Assembly (NCBI RefSeq): GCF_964355755.1
Contig: NC_092670.1
Location: 15,995,201-16,059,200 of the forward strand
Reading direction: 5' to 3'
DNA length: 64,000 nucleotides
Source of the DNA: Antedon mediterranea
Taxonomy: Eukaryota; Echinodermata; Crinoidea; Comatulida; Antedonidae
Shown here: one piece after another, positions 10,050 to 23,102 of the stretch
Numbering within the stretch: the stretch's first letter is position 1
How the letters are laid out: every line of letters starts with the position of its first letter
Made by a program: the position numbers and the translations under genes
Notes under the pieces: generated by a model
Seen by the model: the letters and a program-made list of their open reading frames with translations, nothing else
Told to the model about the DNA's origin: nothing
Databases searched by the model: none

Positions 10050-13000
10050 ATGGCCGACGAAGGAAGATTGCAGAAAATGGAAGTTGATTATACAGAAACC
10101 GTCGATAAACGGTTACCAGAGTGTGAAACCCTAGCTAAGGTAAATAACTTCAAATGAAAATTAGGCTAGGCCTAGCACACCGGGCACACATGATGTGACT
10201 CAGCAACAATGAACGAATCTTGACGTACCACCCGGCCGGTCGCCGACTCAGTAGCTATATATCCATAGGGCCTAGGCCTAGCTAAGCACAGGAGGAATGC
10301 AAGGAAGAATAATTGCATGAAGTTTATTTATACAACAAACGTCTCAATGCAATTAATAATACATTGTTTAACTTTCCTTTATATTATTAATATTACTATT
10401 ATATTAGTTTTGAGAGATATTTTTCTTTATTTTTAAGAAAGTGAAATAAATATTTGTTATTATTTGTATTTAAAATGATAAAATAAGGTTAATTTGGGCA
10501 TATTTTAATGTAGTTTTAATGATTTAATTTTATAATACAGAATTTCAGGGGAAAATTTCATTTTAAATTTTGTTAAGCAATATTGCTAATCAAACTGATT
10601 TTTAAGTCGAGAAACATAGTTTTGTATTGTATTTTTTGCTACACAATTTTAAAAATCTGTAGCAAAAAGGTTGTTTTGTATAGCTTTTTGCTATGCTACA
10701 CTGGCGAAATTATTCTCAGCAGATACAGAATTTGGATTAATTCAATTAAGTTTTCCTAAAGAAAGGGAATGCTATCTTAAAATTTAAAACAAAAATTGCA
10801 TCATATTATTATTTTAAATTGTATGTATTTAAATCTTATTATAATTAATATTATACAGGAAGGCAAACTGAGTGAGGCATTGGAAAGTTTGTTATCACTG
10901 GAGAAACAAACCAGAACAGTAAGTTCCATGATTGTTGATAAAAAACAATGTACATATTTAACAAATACAATTAAAAAGAGCCACAATCACATTAGTCATT
11001 ACTATGTGTTGCTGGATGAAATTGAAATACTAAACAGAACATTAAAATGCTGTGGGATTTCCCATAAAATTCACAGAAAAGGAGTAGATTACTGTAAAGT
11101 CCTGTACTTTAATATTTCATGTTAAATATTATTTGTTTTAGGCATCTGACATGCATTCTACATCAAGGGTTCTTGTATCTGTTGTCCAGTTATGTTTTAA
11201 ACAGTCAGAATGGAGTCTATTGAATGAACACATTTTACTGCTAACAAAAAGGAGAAGTCAACTTAAACAAGTAAGTACTAAGAGTAAGACACAATTACAG
11301 GTCCATTCATCATGTTATGATTTATATCCTTTTTGAAAATTTGACAATTTACAAAATAAACTTATTATAAAACACTTGTTACAAACAATAACTAAATTGA
11401 TGTTAATTTACAAAATTCCTAGGCTGTGGTAAAAATGGTTCAAGAAGTGTGTACTTATGTTGACCAAACCCCTGACTTAGAGACAAAGCTAAAATTGATA
11501 GATACACTCAGAACAGTAACAGCAGGCAAGGTAAGCAGAGAGTATATAGATATGACGGAGGCATATTGATTATATTAGTGCATTTGAACCAAGGCAATCT
11601 AACAACAGGATGCTGAGCTCTGGAGATCAAAGAGTTTACCCGTGGCTGCGACATGATCAGTTCCACAGTCCACCCCTTAACAGGCACCGTGTGCCACAGA
11701 AGATATGCACAGTACTGGTAGTATTTGTCTTGGCCAGACATAAGATCAAAGGACTGTTACAAGTTCCTATCTTGACAAGGCGAGCTCAGTCTTTATTTGT
11801 CCTTGTTATTGTCCTTGTTTGAGCCTTACAATACACCAGATTTAGATTTATTGTTTTGACGTGTATGGTGCTATGTAGATGGAAGGAGGGAGATGTGGTT
11901 AATGTTTAGATTAATTATGATTGAGTGTTATGAATTTTGTTGTTTTCTGTGTAGATTTATGTTGAGATTGAACGTGCTAGACTAACAATGAAACTTGCTA
12001 AGATAAAAGAAGAACAACTTGGGGAAACGGCAGAAGCTGCAGAAATATTACAAGATCTACAGGTATGTATGGACATTGTCTATTTCATGGTGTTTCATGT
12101 GTCTTTATTTTTTTTGTATAGGTTTGTCACTGCTGGCTGGAATGTCCCATTGAAAGCGATTGAGTTCGCTGATGGAGTCCTCCTGGGTCTAGCATGTGTG
12201 ATGTATGTGTTATTGTGTGTATTTAAAATCCCGAATAAATTGAATTGAATCATTTGTAACAATAATAATAATATTTTTGTAGGTTGAAACATATGGATCA
12301 ATGGAACGAAAAGAAAAAGTTGAGTTTATCTTGGAGCAAATGCGACTATGTCTTGCCAAAAAGGATTATGTGAGGACGCAGATCATCAGCAAGAAAATCA
12401 GTACAAAGTTCTTTGATTCCACAGAAGATGAAATTCAGGTACTTGCCAGGGCTTTCCTCACTTGACTACTTTGCTAGTCAGATTATCTCATAACATTACA
12501 AACAAACACATAACATTACAAACAAACACGCATACAAAATGTAGTCTAGCATTTTATTAGAAGATGAGTACTTATGTCATCACTAGACTACTTTGACGTA
12601 AGTTTTACGATTTTATTCCCTTTGGATCATACAAAAGACAAAATTATTTGAATAGACTACTTTGCTTGTTTCCTCAACATTGTTTTTGTCCTATTTTGTT
12701 AGCTCGTGACATTAAACAAACACACATACATAATACAGTCTAGTGCTAATTTTTCACTTAAACTAGCAGGTTCTTCTTTCTCTGAGTGATTTTTTAGTAG
12801 ATTGCGATTGTTAGAGGCTGGTACTAAGTATAGTAAAATTACAATTTTATGGGTTAATTATATTTATAGATTAAAAAGCTGAAATATTACCAGTTGATGA
12901 TCGAGTTGGACTTGCAAGAAGGATCTTACTTGAAAATCAGCAAACACTACAGAGCCATCTATGACACTCCTAACATAAAAGAAGATAAACCTAAATTAAA

Positions 13001-15434
13001 ACAGGTATGGTTTATTTGTTATTGACTTAGTTCACTTATTGATCAATGCTGATTGATTATTGAATATATTGGTGTTGATTGATTATTGAATATATTAACA
13101 TTGATTAACAGGGGCCCTGTTAAAATAAAACTTTCTGTATCTTTAATTACTCTTTAAAAATCTGTAAAACAGTACCTATTAGCCATTTAAACAACATACT
13201 TTTGTTATTTTCTATATTTTTTCTCCTTCGTTTTTGACTTATATTTTGTTTATTGTTTTATCATGCTTTTTCTTTTATGTATTTCTGCATACTTGTTTTG
13301 TAGGGGCCCTCTTGAGACAAGCTTATGCTTCTAGTGCGGGCCCCAGTTGTTATTTTAATAATAACAGAATAAATGTATATGAACTAGAACTATTATTGAA
13401 TTTATTGACATTGATTGATTAATGATTATATTGACATTGATTGATTATTGAATATTGGCTGATTGGTATTGATTTTCAGGCTTTGAAGAATGTGGTTTTG
13501 TATGTAATATTGGCACCATTTGACAATGAACAGTCTGATATGATCGAACGATTGAAGAAGGAGAATGGTCTTGAAGAGGTTCCTAAATACAAGTAAGACT
13601 TTCTGCTAAATTACGTGCATGCTCTTACTCATGTACATGGAAAGTCAAGTACATGAGTTGAATTACAACAGTTTTGAGTTATTATAATAATAATAATAAT
13701 AAGATTTATACAGCGCACATATCCACAAAAGTGCTCAAGGCGCTAGTGAAAACCATGAAACAAATTAACTTTAAACCTAAATACTACTGATAATTTTGAC
13801 AAAAACCGAAATAAAAACAAGACCAATCGAACCCACATCACTGCTTCCGTTTACCAGCAATTTAAGGTGCATAGACCAGCCAGTACATAACTCACAGGTG
13901 TTCTCAGTGATGTGGGTATCTAGCAAAACAAATTAAAATCTAACAAATTGCCAAAAGCAGCCGACAGCAGATGTGTCTTAAGCGCACTCTTGAAAACATC
14001 AGTAATCCACACATGGTCCAGAACCAGCAGAAATAGATGTTTGGTATAATCAGTTGAATAAACCTGGAAACTGGTTATTACTGGTAGATCCTACAGTACA
14101 ACATAAAATATGACAAAGCAAGTGAGTGGCCGAGCAGTTAAGACAATGGAACCATAACATCGGCAAGAGTTCGAGGCTCACTTGCTCCATGGTTCTGGTG
14201 AAAGAATGAGTCTTCTCAGATAAGGACTGTAAACCGTAGGTCCCGTTTACACATCTCAACTCAACTCATGTGTACCTTAATGAACCTAGTACATCTTTCG
14301 AAACGAGTAGGGGGTTACCCCGGTGCACTAGTACATCACAGCCACTGATCATAACAATAAATAATACGAAATAATCTTTATCTTTTTTAGGGAATTAGTT
14401 AGCTGTTTCACAACGCATGAGTTGATGCGATGGCAGCAAGTATGTAGCATATATGAAGCAGAACTTAAGAAAGGTTCACCAGATGATCCTCCAACTGATG
14501 TGTTTACAGACACAGAAGACGGCAAGAAACGTTGGGATGACCTGCGGAACAGAGTAGTTGAACATGTAAGGGCACCGTTTATGGTTCTTATTTATATATT
14601 TTTTATACTTTTTTATATTTAAAACATATTAATACAGACATGTTGTCAGTATAATATGATGGAACACTATATGTTCCTGTTTTAAAGATCTATTTATGAA
14701 TATTAACATTCATTATAGTACCATGTTTGTGTCTGTCTGTGGCCATTTGCATTAATCATATTTATACTAAGAAATGCTCTTATTTCAATGAATTCTTAAG
14801 CTCTGTTAATTACACTATCAAACTTTATGTGACAAAAAAATGTGATGTGTATGGACATGATGATGTCATATCACTACCATATTTGGCCATATCACTACTA
14901 CATTTTTGTTCACATAAAGTTTGATTGATAGTATAGACAGAGATTAACATGAAACACTGGTTTATATGAAAGATCTAACTTTAAATTGAAGTACTAAAGT
15001 TTAATTGATAAACTAATTTTACTAATGTCTCTATTTCAGAATATTCGTATAATGGCCAAGTATTACACACGTATCAATATGGCAAGATTAGCCGAACTCT
15101 TGGAGCTGACTGAAGTTGTGAGTTTAAATCATTTTTGTTTTTCAACTTTTACATGATAAAATAGGTAAGAACTTCATTGAATAGTATTAGAAATAAATGT
15201 TTTGATTCTACTTGTTTTTAGGAAGCGGAACAATTTTTATCGGACCTTGTGGTCAAGAAAACTGTGTTTGCAAAGGTTGACCGCTTAGCTGGTATTGTAC
15301 ACTTCACACATGAGCAAGATCCCGTACAAATCCTAAATGGATGGTCTCATAATCTGAATGAGTTAATGCAACTGGTTAGCAAAACAACACATCTGATTAA
15401 CAAGGAAGAAATGATACACCAGTTTAGTAATTAA
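10050..15434 (+). CDS. PSMD12: 26S proteasome non-ATPase regulatory subunit 12 (Rpn5)
   Basis: This is a lid subunit of the 19S regulatory particle; the PCI-domain scaffold helps place the Rpn11 deubiquitinase. Eleven exons join in phase: 10050-10139, 10859-10918, 11142-11270, 11423-11530, 11955-12062, 12283-12438, 12870-13004, 13480-13592, 14391-14565, 15040-15117 and 15222-15434, giving 454 aa (human 456). The start gives [14 protein letters not shown]. Near-universal blocks include [54 protein letters not shown] and, in the C-terminal PCI/winged-helix part, [11 protein letters not shown] and [10 protein letters not shown]. The introns hold a MITE, a SINE and pieces of LINE 3' ends. The gene appears intact. 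Confidence 0.97.
12109..12250 (+). repeat. Probable LINE 3'-end fragment in PSMD12 intron 5
   Basis: It is a short stretch ending AATAAATTGAATTGAATC, i.e. a polyadenylation-like AATAAA followed by repeated ATTGA units. The same tail type ends the LINE at 38.1 kb, but the body upstream is different. This suggests a 5'-truncated retrotransposed 3' end. Confidence 0.45.
13036..13477. repeat. TTGATTGATTATTGAATAT repeat split by an insertion
   Basis: Degenerate tandem units of TTGATTGATTATTGAATAT occur at 13036-13110 and again at 13393-13477. The segment between them (about 13111-13390) contains paired GGGGCCC and GGGCCCC words and ends in an AATAAATG tail, resembling a truncated LINE 3' end. It lies within PSMD12 intron 7. 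Confidence 0.4.
13683..13760 (+). repeat. (ATA)n followed by a dispersed TATACAGCGCACATATCC motif
   Basis: An ATA-repeat run is followed by a block containing GCGCACATATCC and AAAGTGCTCAAGGCGCTAG. Essentially the same arrangement recurs at 26963-27052. This makes it a dispersed repeat or retroelement tail rather than chance. It lies in PSMD12 intron 8. Confidence 0.65.
14121..14375 (+). mobile_element. tRNA-derived SINE, copy 1
   Basis: The head has a tRNA-like A box (GTGGCCGAGCAGTTAAG) and B box (GAGTTCGAGGCT). The body reads GAGTCTTCTCAGATAAGGAC, GTAAACCGTAGGTCC and GAGTAGGGGGTTACCCCGGT, with an A/T-rich tail. Copy 2 (44368-44688) shares the body almost word for word. A third, diverged copy lies on the minus strand at 15885-16022. 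It is in PSMD12 intron 8. Confidence 0.8.
14798..14946. mobile_element. Palindromic MITE, AAGCTCTGTCTACACT family
   Basis: It starts AAGCTCTGTTAATTACACTA and ends ATAGTATAGACAGAGATT, with the internal family motifs ATATCACTACCATATTTG and CACATAAAGTTTG. It lies in PSMD12 intron 9. Confidence 0.8.
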
Positions 15435-16820
15435 TTTCAATCTCAACAAAGCTGTCTTGAGTATTGTCAACTCTTTTTCTATATCTGTAATTCATACATA
15501 CAACTGAGGTTAAAAGAGGTTTCCATTTTGGTAACAGTTCATGCCTCTTTTTCTGTTAAGATGTTGTTGAAGCTTAACCAACACAATCCTATTCATTTGG
15601 ATGTTTCAGGCAAAATATTTCTGAAAATATTTCATTGAAAACTATGTATAAAAAGTTATAAATTAAAATTTCTTTAGACAGATTGTTATGTTGTGCATTT
15701 TATTTTCATATTTTTCATTGCGTTACTAAGTAATAAATGATTCAACATGAGGTAGTAGTGGCATAAACAATCCTTAGCCAGGATTGGCAACAACCAAACT
15801 ACTAAGTATCTAAATATAATAATACTATAATTGTATATTGCTTACATTTTATCTAAGCTAATCAAAGCACTTTAGCACAATAGCTTTGTATTTATAATCC
15901 AGTAAGGGTTCATTCGTGTTGTGTACCCTGGACATCCACTTTTATCTGAGAAGACTGGCCAAGTAGGGGCTTGAACCTGTGCTGATTTGACTGATATGCT
16001 TAACCACCGACTCAAAGTAAAATTATAGGCAACAGTATTTGAATTTCTAAAATCTATAATGAGCGTGTGCCTTACCTTAACTGCAGAACTAACTTCATAT
16101 AATAAGTACATTTATAACTAAAAACTAAAGCTTGTGATTGGTCAACTTGCCCTTGCATTGCATAGACTTAACTTTGCATAACATAATTAAGTGGTTCTTG
16201 CAAAAGCTGCCTCCAGTGTACAGTACAAAATTATCATTACTGCATACTACTGAGTCCTGAAAAGTCTTTACAATAATGTCAAAAATTATTCTAGGTTGAC
16301 TATCAATTAGACCAGCTTCACTTTCCATATTACTCTAGATTATATTACACATAAAATTATTTGTTTTATAAAACTGGTAAGTATTTACAACATAATATAA
16401 AATAACAATATAGCCGATATTCATATTTGTGTTACTATTTTGTTTTAAACTTTTGTGCTACAGTACCTTTAATCATTATTATTTCGGTTTTTTTTGTGAT
16501 ATTTATGTGGAATGTTTTTATTTGTCTTTCGCCAATTTGAACTCTGTATGACATCAATAGTCTGGCATGTTGTTGACCGAGCTAAAAATGTTTGAGGTTT
16601 CTGTAATATTGGCAATTTTATCTTGTTTTTATAAATTATTTTAGTTTCCTGTTAATACTGTATTGGCTTTTATCTTTGAAATCTTGTTTTATATATATTA
16701 TTTTAGTTTATTGTTATTTATTAGCTTCTACTATATCTTTACAATCTTGTTTTTATATATTGTTATAGGTTACTGTTATTATCGGCTTCTACCTTAAAAT
16801 ATATATACTGTATCTATTAA
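15435..16820. other. 3' regions between convergent PSMD12 and PLA2G6
   Basis: It holds the two 3' untranslated regions, a minus-strand SINE (15885-16022) and a degenerate tandem repeat with period near 62 bp (units starting TCTTGTTTT at about 16620, 16681 and 16744). No coding exon was recognised. Confidence 0.5.
15885..16022 (-). mobile_element. tRNA-derived SINE, diverged copy 3
   Basis: Read on the minus strand it has an A-box-like GTCGGTGGTTAAGC, a B-box-like GGTTCAAGCCC and then AGTCTTCTCAGATAAAAGTG, which matches the body of the copy at 14121. The 3' end is truncated. Confidence 0.6.
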
Positions 16821-19800
16821 TTAAGTTGCTTTTAATATCGAAACCATCTTTTTGATCTTGTTTTCATTTTTTTTAATGTAACACTCTGTTTCCCAAAGAA
16901 TCTTCAGAAGCTTAATATCATCCGACTCGTCTAAAGGCATGTCAACAGAAATCGGTGGGCTGAACCGAAAGTATGGAATTTGTAACGAGCCACACCAGGC
17001 TTGAGACCGGTCTACAGAACGGTTCACAGAGTCGGTAAGCTGTAATTAAATAAAGCAGAATATGCGTTACACTCCAACTAATTTTATTATGACAATTGAA
17101 CCAGGAATTGTTGAATAATACTATATTGAGGAAGATTATTGTACAATCACAACTCACAGTTAATATAAAGCTCTGTCTACACTATAAAAAAAAGTGTGAC
17201 ATGCCCAAATATGGTAGTGATATGCTTAAATATGGTAGCAATATGACATTATCATGTCCATATATGGGCACATCACATTAAGTTTGATAGTGTAGACAGA
17301 GCTTTAATTACTGAGGATTATGGATGTAGTACATACCAGTTCAACAGACATCTGTCCCAAAGATGCAGCACCCATTGCAGCATTGATTAAATTCAGAGGA
17401 CTATCTGGTCTCATAATATCTATCTTCTTAACAGTTTTGCGAGGGACTACACCAGTACCTATAGACAACACCAGTCCAGTAGACTTAGTTGGCAAATTCT
17501 GTAGAAATAATGAGTGGGCCTAATTATTGCCTGTAAACATTGAAAGCCTATGGTCTGCCTGGCTTCTAAGCATCGAATCCTGCTACCAGAGCATACTGTA
17601 GGCCTACATGTCAAACTTTACAAATTGTTATTGTTAATAATAAAGAATAACACGAAGTTTCAACTAAAACAGGTTTTACCTTCATTTTCTTTTCAATGTA
17701 ATGTTCCTGAATTTCAGTCATAGCATCCAGTGTTGGGTTATTGGCTATCAGGCCACCATCAAGATAGCGGCCCATTGCATTGAAATAAGTTGGTGCTGCC
17801 CCACTTGCTCTGGCAGCCTGCCATAATAATTGATCTAAAAACAATATTAGGAAATCATAACAAATCAGGACTTCACTCCTTATTACAATATAAAGTTCTA
17901 TAAATTATGAATAATAATTACATAAATTATTTTAATAAACTTTCTACTTGAATATGTAATTTGAGATGACAGTCTGTGGCCGTATTCACCAATCACACTT
18001 TCTCTTAAATATTTAAGGGAAAGTGTGATTGTTGAAAGTATTTCCCTTAAATTGTATTCACTTAGATAGGAGATTTTTAATTTTAAGGGTAAGTGTTTCC
18101 CTTAGCCTAAGTTGGAATGGTGAATACAGCCTTTGGAGGCTAGGTTCTTTACTGTATTATTCCAAGTATGCACTTGCCTTTATAATGAGCTGGAGGTTGA
18201 AAGGGTTCACTATGAGCTGCTGCATGAGTAGAGGACGTGCACGGTGCCTCGTAGTTACGAAAGAAGTGAAGCACAGGTGGAATTCTGTCAGCTACAACGC
18301 ATGAAACGAGAACTCTTGAAAAGATGCAGTAAATTAGTTAGTTTTGTATAAGGTACTGCATAAAGCTCTGTCTACACTATCAAATTTTATGTGACAAAAA
18401 AATGTGATATGCCCAAATATGGACATGATGATGTCATAATCACTACCACGTTTGGGCATATCACTACCATATTTAGGCACATATTTTGTCAAACTAGTTG
18501 ACAAACACAATTTATGTTTAAATTACTTGTTGTATGAGGTTGATCTCCTTTTACTTACTTTGGTTCTTCAAAAGAATCCATTTTGGCTTCCTCTCCAAAG
18601 AAATCTTTGAGAAATGATTCAAATTTTTCTTTTTTGTAAGGCCGGGTTCCCTGAAACACCTCATCCTTCAAACGAAAGTACAGCTTGCGGCATTCTATCA
18701 AACTATATCCTAAATAGCAAAGCGTGTTAAAGTGACACCTTCATATCATACCCAATTTCTTTTTTTCAAACACCCATAATATGAAATTGTGGTTGCCCAT
18801 AATATGCCATTGTGGTCGCCCATAATGTCATTTTGGTCACCCATAATATGTCATTTTGGTATACCCATATGCCATTTTGGTAGTCTATGCCATTTTAATA
18901 GTCAATATAGGTAGTTTAGATAACATTAAATAACTGATCTGTAAGATTTTAATAAACAGTATCATTTTTTGGTAGAAGGTGTTCATTTTCCTTATCCTAC
19001 AACACATAATGGGTGATGAGTTGGTTAGCTAACAAGAAAAGTGTAAAATACCGTGACGAACCTTTTCCCAGAGCAAGAGCCAATATTCCACCAGTACTTG
19101 TACCAACAATCCAATCAAATAACTCATTGATTGGACGACCAGCTACCTTCTCTATTGCCATTAATATCTGTACAAGAATCAGTCCACGAATACCGCCCCC
19201 ATCTAGACATAATACCGTCTCCTTACTACGCTCTGATTTGACACCGTCTACAGCTGTATTGTTTTGCTTTTGTATTTCTTGGGTAAACATGTCTATATAT
19301 TCTTCAAAAACTATTCACACAAAAAATGTTTAATTTGTTTACAAATTTATGTTGGTTTATCATGACATAATTAAAAACTATGATTTAAGCATATAGTGAA
19401 GGTTACGAATGATAAAACTAACCATTGGTCTAGAGTTTAATTGTAGTTGGAATTTTATGGTGAAATTTGACCAAGGCGTTACAGGAATCCTTTCGACTTT
19501 TTCTTGTCAGCATGAATGGAAATACCCAGCAAAATAAAAAAAAACAACTAACCGTTGTGGCATTTATTATCCATGATATCCAGTTTGTCAGGTTCTTTTC
19601 CATTATATGAGCCATTGTGTGCACATCCCTTGCTACATTCCATAGACTTAGGGCATCGCTGAGCACCTGCAGTGTGCAGTATGCAAATTAATTCACCAGA
19701 TTTAAATAATGGATTGTAGTATTGAGCAGCAGCTAGATGACGTGGTGTTTCTCCTAAATTGTTAACAATATTTAAGTCTGCTCCGAAAACCACCAATGCA

Positions 19801-22800
19801 TACACCACATCTACTGAACCAGCCTGAAAAACATAATTCCCTTTATAAACAAAATATAGTATCATTATTTTTTCAGAACTTTGTTCAGGCCTGGTCTTTT
19901 GAGGTATGCAAGTGCAATCAAATGCTTGATGTGTGCCATTACATTTCAATCAAGATACAAACACACCAACAGCTTCCATCGTTGATGCAGTATCATACAA
20001 TAGAAAATAAGTAGAGACTTATATATCTTAAGTTACCTTAACGGCTGTGTGTAATGGTGAATCACCATTCAATGCTTTAATACACGGGTCAGCGCCTGCA
20101 CACAGCAGAGCCATCAAGCATGGAAAACGCTGTCTTCTCACCATAATATGCAGAGCAGTATCTCCACTCTTACTCACTGCATCAATGTCGCAATCATACT
20201 TTAAGACAAGATCTACAAAGCTCTGTTCTTTGGCCCAGTGTAATGGTGTCCCTCCATGTTTGTTATCACGGCCATATCCCTGCTTTGGATTGGCTTGTAA
20301 AATAGCTTCAGAAGTCCTAAAAAAAATTCAGTTATTTTATTTGTACATAAAGCAGTGTGCTTTTTGAAAACGTAAATCAGACTTATATTTACTTTACTAT
20401 ACTTGCTTTGTATGTAAAGCCTTGTCTACAATATCAAACTTTATGTGACAAAAACATGTGATGTGCCCAAATATAGACGTGGTGATCTTATATCATTACC
20501 ATATTTGACCATATCACTACCATATATGGGTACATTACACTCTATTTGTCAAATAGTTTGATAGTGTAGACAGATCTTAAGTAAGTATATTGCAACAGAC
20601 TATGCCTTGATTTCATCTTTATTGTCAATATGGCCAACTGAAATATTAAATAGCATGCCTATGTCGCTCTTTTCTTTTGCCAAATATTTAGCTCAATTTC
20701 TGAGTGCTTAGTCTATTTTGATATAGTGATTTCACTTTGCTTGAATTGAACTAAGTTGTATATTAAAAATGTTTTCTTATACATTATACATTACCTCAAT
20801 TGATTCTTTTTTAAAACATGATGGATGGGATAACCAAGCTCATCTGCCACATCCACTGTGGCATTGTTTGTCAGCAGTACATCTGAGCTGTAGAAGTTCC
20901 CCACCTTGCAGGCAACGAGCAGTGGTGTTTCATTCTCATTGTTTACACGGTTAATGCCTTTCTTGCTATGCTTCAGTAACATCTACAAATACAAATTTGA
21001 GTATTAATGTAACATATACTGTACGTGTGTTAAATGCCTTTATAACATTTTAAAATATCACATATACTACTGTATGTAAATGGTTCAGAGATAAACAACC
21101 TTGTATTTTACTGGGATCCTTAAGAAAAAAAAGACGGTGTAAGAATGAATGTGTTAATCAGGGACTTTCCATAAGGATGTACAACCTTATTACAACCTAT
21201 AATCTAGAGTACATAGCACAGATTAAGTAGAGTATACTGTAGCAAAGAACTTATAACACAAGAATCTCCTGTTATTCAATTTGCATTCAAAACACAGTAT
21301 CGGAAGTACAGGGTTAAAAGGTCAAACTGGGCGACGCCATTTCACAGCATGGAGCAGCGCCCCCTCCAAACTAGGAAGTCAATTACTCTATCCCCCTAGA
21401 GTAATAGCAGATCCCCTCTATGATTTTGACTTTCTAATTTGATGCGGGCGCCCTACTCCTCAGTCAATTACTCTATACCCCCTAGAGCATTAGCAGAACC
21501 CCTCTATGATTTTGACTTTCTAATTTGATGCGGGCGCCCTACTCCATGGCTCACAATGGCGCCACCCATAGCTCTATTCTATCCCACAATGCCTTTCGAA
21601 ATTGTTACGCGCTTCGGACGAACAGGAGATTCTTGTGTTATAAGTTTTTTGACTGTAGTTACCGTTGTGATAGATTCACTATCACTCTGTAACCTTGCAG
21701 CATAGTGGTACACATTATCACCCTTATCATCAGCAATATCCGTTAGAGCATTGTTTAGCATTAGGTCACGTACTAGACAGATGTTCTTTGTCTCAACTGC
21801 CAGATGAAATGGCGTCTTGCACTTATCACAGGCTTGGCTGTTGATATGGCTATGGATAGAATTAATGTTTACATTGGGAACTTGGCGATTAATACGTATG
21901 TAGTTATATTTACAACCCTTCCCCCTTCCTGCTAACCACAATGAGTCTTTCCCACTGTACATGCACTATAATGTACAGTAAGTAAATTTTAAAATAAACC
22001 AAGGTTATGCAAACATAATGAATGCCTGTATTGGCATGCTTGTTAAAAATGGCTTAACGTAAGCTCTGTTTACACTATCAAACACTTTATGAAAAAAAAG
22101 ATGCGACATTATATAATCACTACCCTATTTGGGCACATCACACTTTTTCTGTCAAACTAGTTTGAGTGTAGACAGAGCTTTACAAGATATCGTAAAAAAA
22201 GCTAATTAAATTTAAGTGACTTACATTAAAATATCAGGTTTTTGAAAACAACCAGCAGCACTAACATGAATGCCAATGTGCGCAACCGACCAATCAGGAT
22301 GCTCTCTCAAACAGTCACAAATTGCTTGCAGTTTTTCTACATTTGTGCATTTACTTGATGCTTTGTATAATAACGGGACTTTTTCAGTAACCAGCTTAAA
22401 CATTTGTTCAGCTTTTTGAGAGTTTTGATAACGAAATAGGCTAAAAATATTAAGAAATTCATTATTGCAATGCATGTTCTCTCCCACACACTATGTTTTA
22501 GCTGCCATTAAGCAGACGACACGGGTGCTGTGTCAATCAGATACAGATCTCCCATGGTAACTCTGCAGGGGAGGATCCAGCATTATAGATTAGGGGGCAG
22601 GGATCTAAATATTTCATAAATGATAAAAACAATCTGTCATTATTTTGTTTTAAAAAGTTAATTAATTTAGGGGGGGGGGGGGGCAAAGCCTGTTTAAATC
22701 TGCGCCTGCTATGTGCTCGCTTTCAAAGATGCACTAAGTCAAAAGAACAAGAGTTTAATTGTGTACTGATTTACAGTCATTACCTTGAGATGTTTAAACA

Positions 22801-23102
22801 ATTTTAAAAACTAAGTTGGGTCATCAATAACAATCAGGACTTTCTGAAAAAATATAATGGAAATAATTTTAAAAATGAAACCTGAATGTTTGTTCAGAAA
22901 CTGTTCTATCATTCAATAAACACTCCAACACATCTTTGTTCTTGTACAGCTTGACAGGGCCATCGTTGATCACTAACTTCCAGGAGGCAGTCCTACTCTC
23001 ACAGTCGTCTAATTTGCGTACTTTGGTATAGTATATGTCAGGTTTTGGTACGCTGTTTAGGACTGATGTTACAGCTTCCTCAAACATCTGAGTCCAATCC
23101 AT
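16821..23102 (-). CDS. PLA2G6: 85/88-kDa calcium-independent phospholipase A2 (group VI, iPLA2-beta)
   Basis: It hydrolyses sn-2 acyl chains of phospholipids without calcium and acts in membrane remodelling and mitochondrial lipid repair. Twelve exons join in phase: 23102-22882, 22440-22225, 21837-21663, 20982-20795, 20316-20037, 19823-19553, 19310-19062, 18709-18559, 18314-18178, 17834-17680, 17498-17337 and 17039-16821. The product is 807 aa (human long form 806). The first half is an ankyrin array (TPFHLA, TPLLVAC, TPLHWAK, SPLHTAV, TPRHLAA). The patatin-type lipase follows: oxyanion motif DGGGIRG (about 487-493), nucleophile Ser522 in GTSTGG, and Asp655 of the dyad in [15 protein letters not shown]. 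Intron 9 uses a GC donor (GCAAGT). Introns contain five MITEs. ATG 23102 (MDWTQMF) is chosen; an in-frame ATG at 23123 would add seven residues. Confidence 0.96.
17168..17304. mobile_element. Palindromic MITE, AAGCTCTGTCTACACT family, with TA duplications
   Basis: It starts AAGCTCTGTCTACACTAT and ends ATAGTGTAGACAGAGCTT, with TA immediately outside both ends. It contains two internal ATATGGTAGTGATATGC-like units. It lies in PLA2G6 intron 11, only 33 bp from exon 11. Confidence 0.9.
17978..18132. mobile_element. Third palindromic MITE family (GGCCGTATTCACCA ends)
   Basis: The ends are GGCCGTATTCACCA and TGGTGAATACAGCC, with AAATTTAAGGGAAAGTG-type inverted sub-repeats inside. It is 155 bp and non-coding, in PLA2G6 intron 9, whose unusual GC donor lies 45 bp away. 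Confidence 0.75.
18363..18500. mobile_element. Palindromic MITE, AAGCTCTGTCTACACT family (right end decayed)
   Basis: A clear left end AAGCTCTGTCTACACTATCA follows TA. Internal ATGTGATATGCCCAAATATG and ATCACTACCATATTTAGGC are present, but the right inverted arm has degenerated. It lies in PLA2G6 intron 8. Confidence 0.75.
18771..18905. repeat. Minisatellite, about 25-bp units
   Basis: There are five to six imperfect units of the type CCCATAATATGCCATTTTGG, with GT-rich linkers. It is in PLA2G6 intron 7 close to the exon 8 acceptor. No coding potential. Confidence 0.6.
20417..20578. mobile_element. Palindromic MITE, AAGCTCTGTCTACACT family
   Basis: The left end is AAGCCTTGTCTACAATATCA after TA; the right arm is TAGTTTGATAGTGTAGACAG. 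Internal motifs are ATATCATTACCATATTTG and ATCACTACCATATATGG. It lies in PLA2G6 intron 4. Confidence 0.8.
22061..22180. mobile_element. Palindromic MITE, AAGCTCTGTCTACACT family, with TA flank
   Basis: The ends are AAGCTCTGTTTACACTATCA and TTTGAGTGTAGACAGAGCTT, followed by TA. It lies in PLA2G6 intron 2. Confidence 0.8.
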
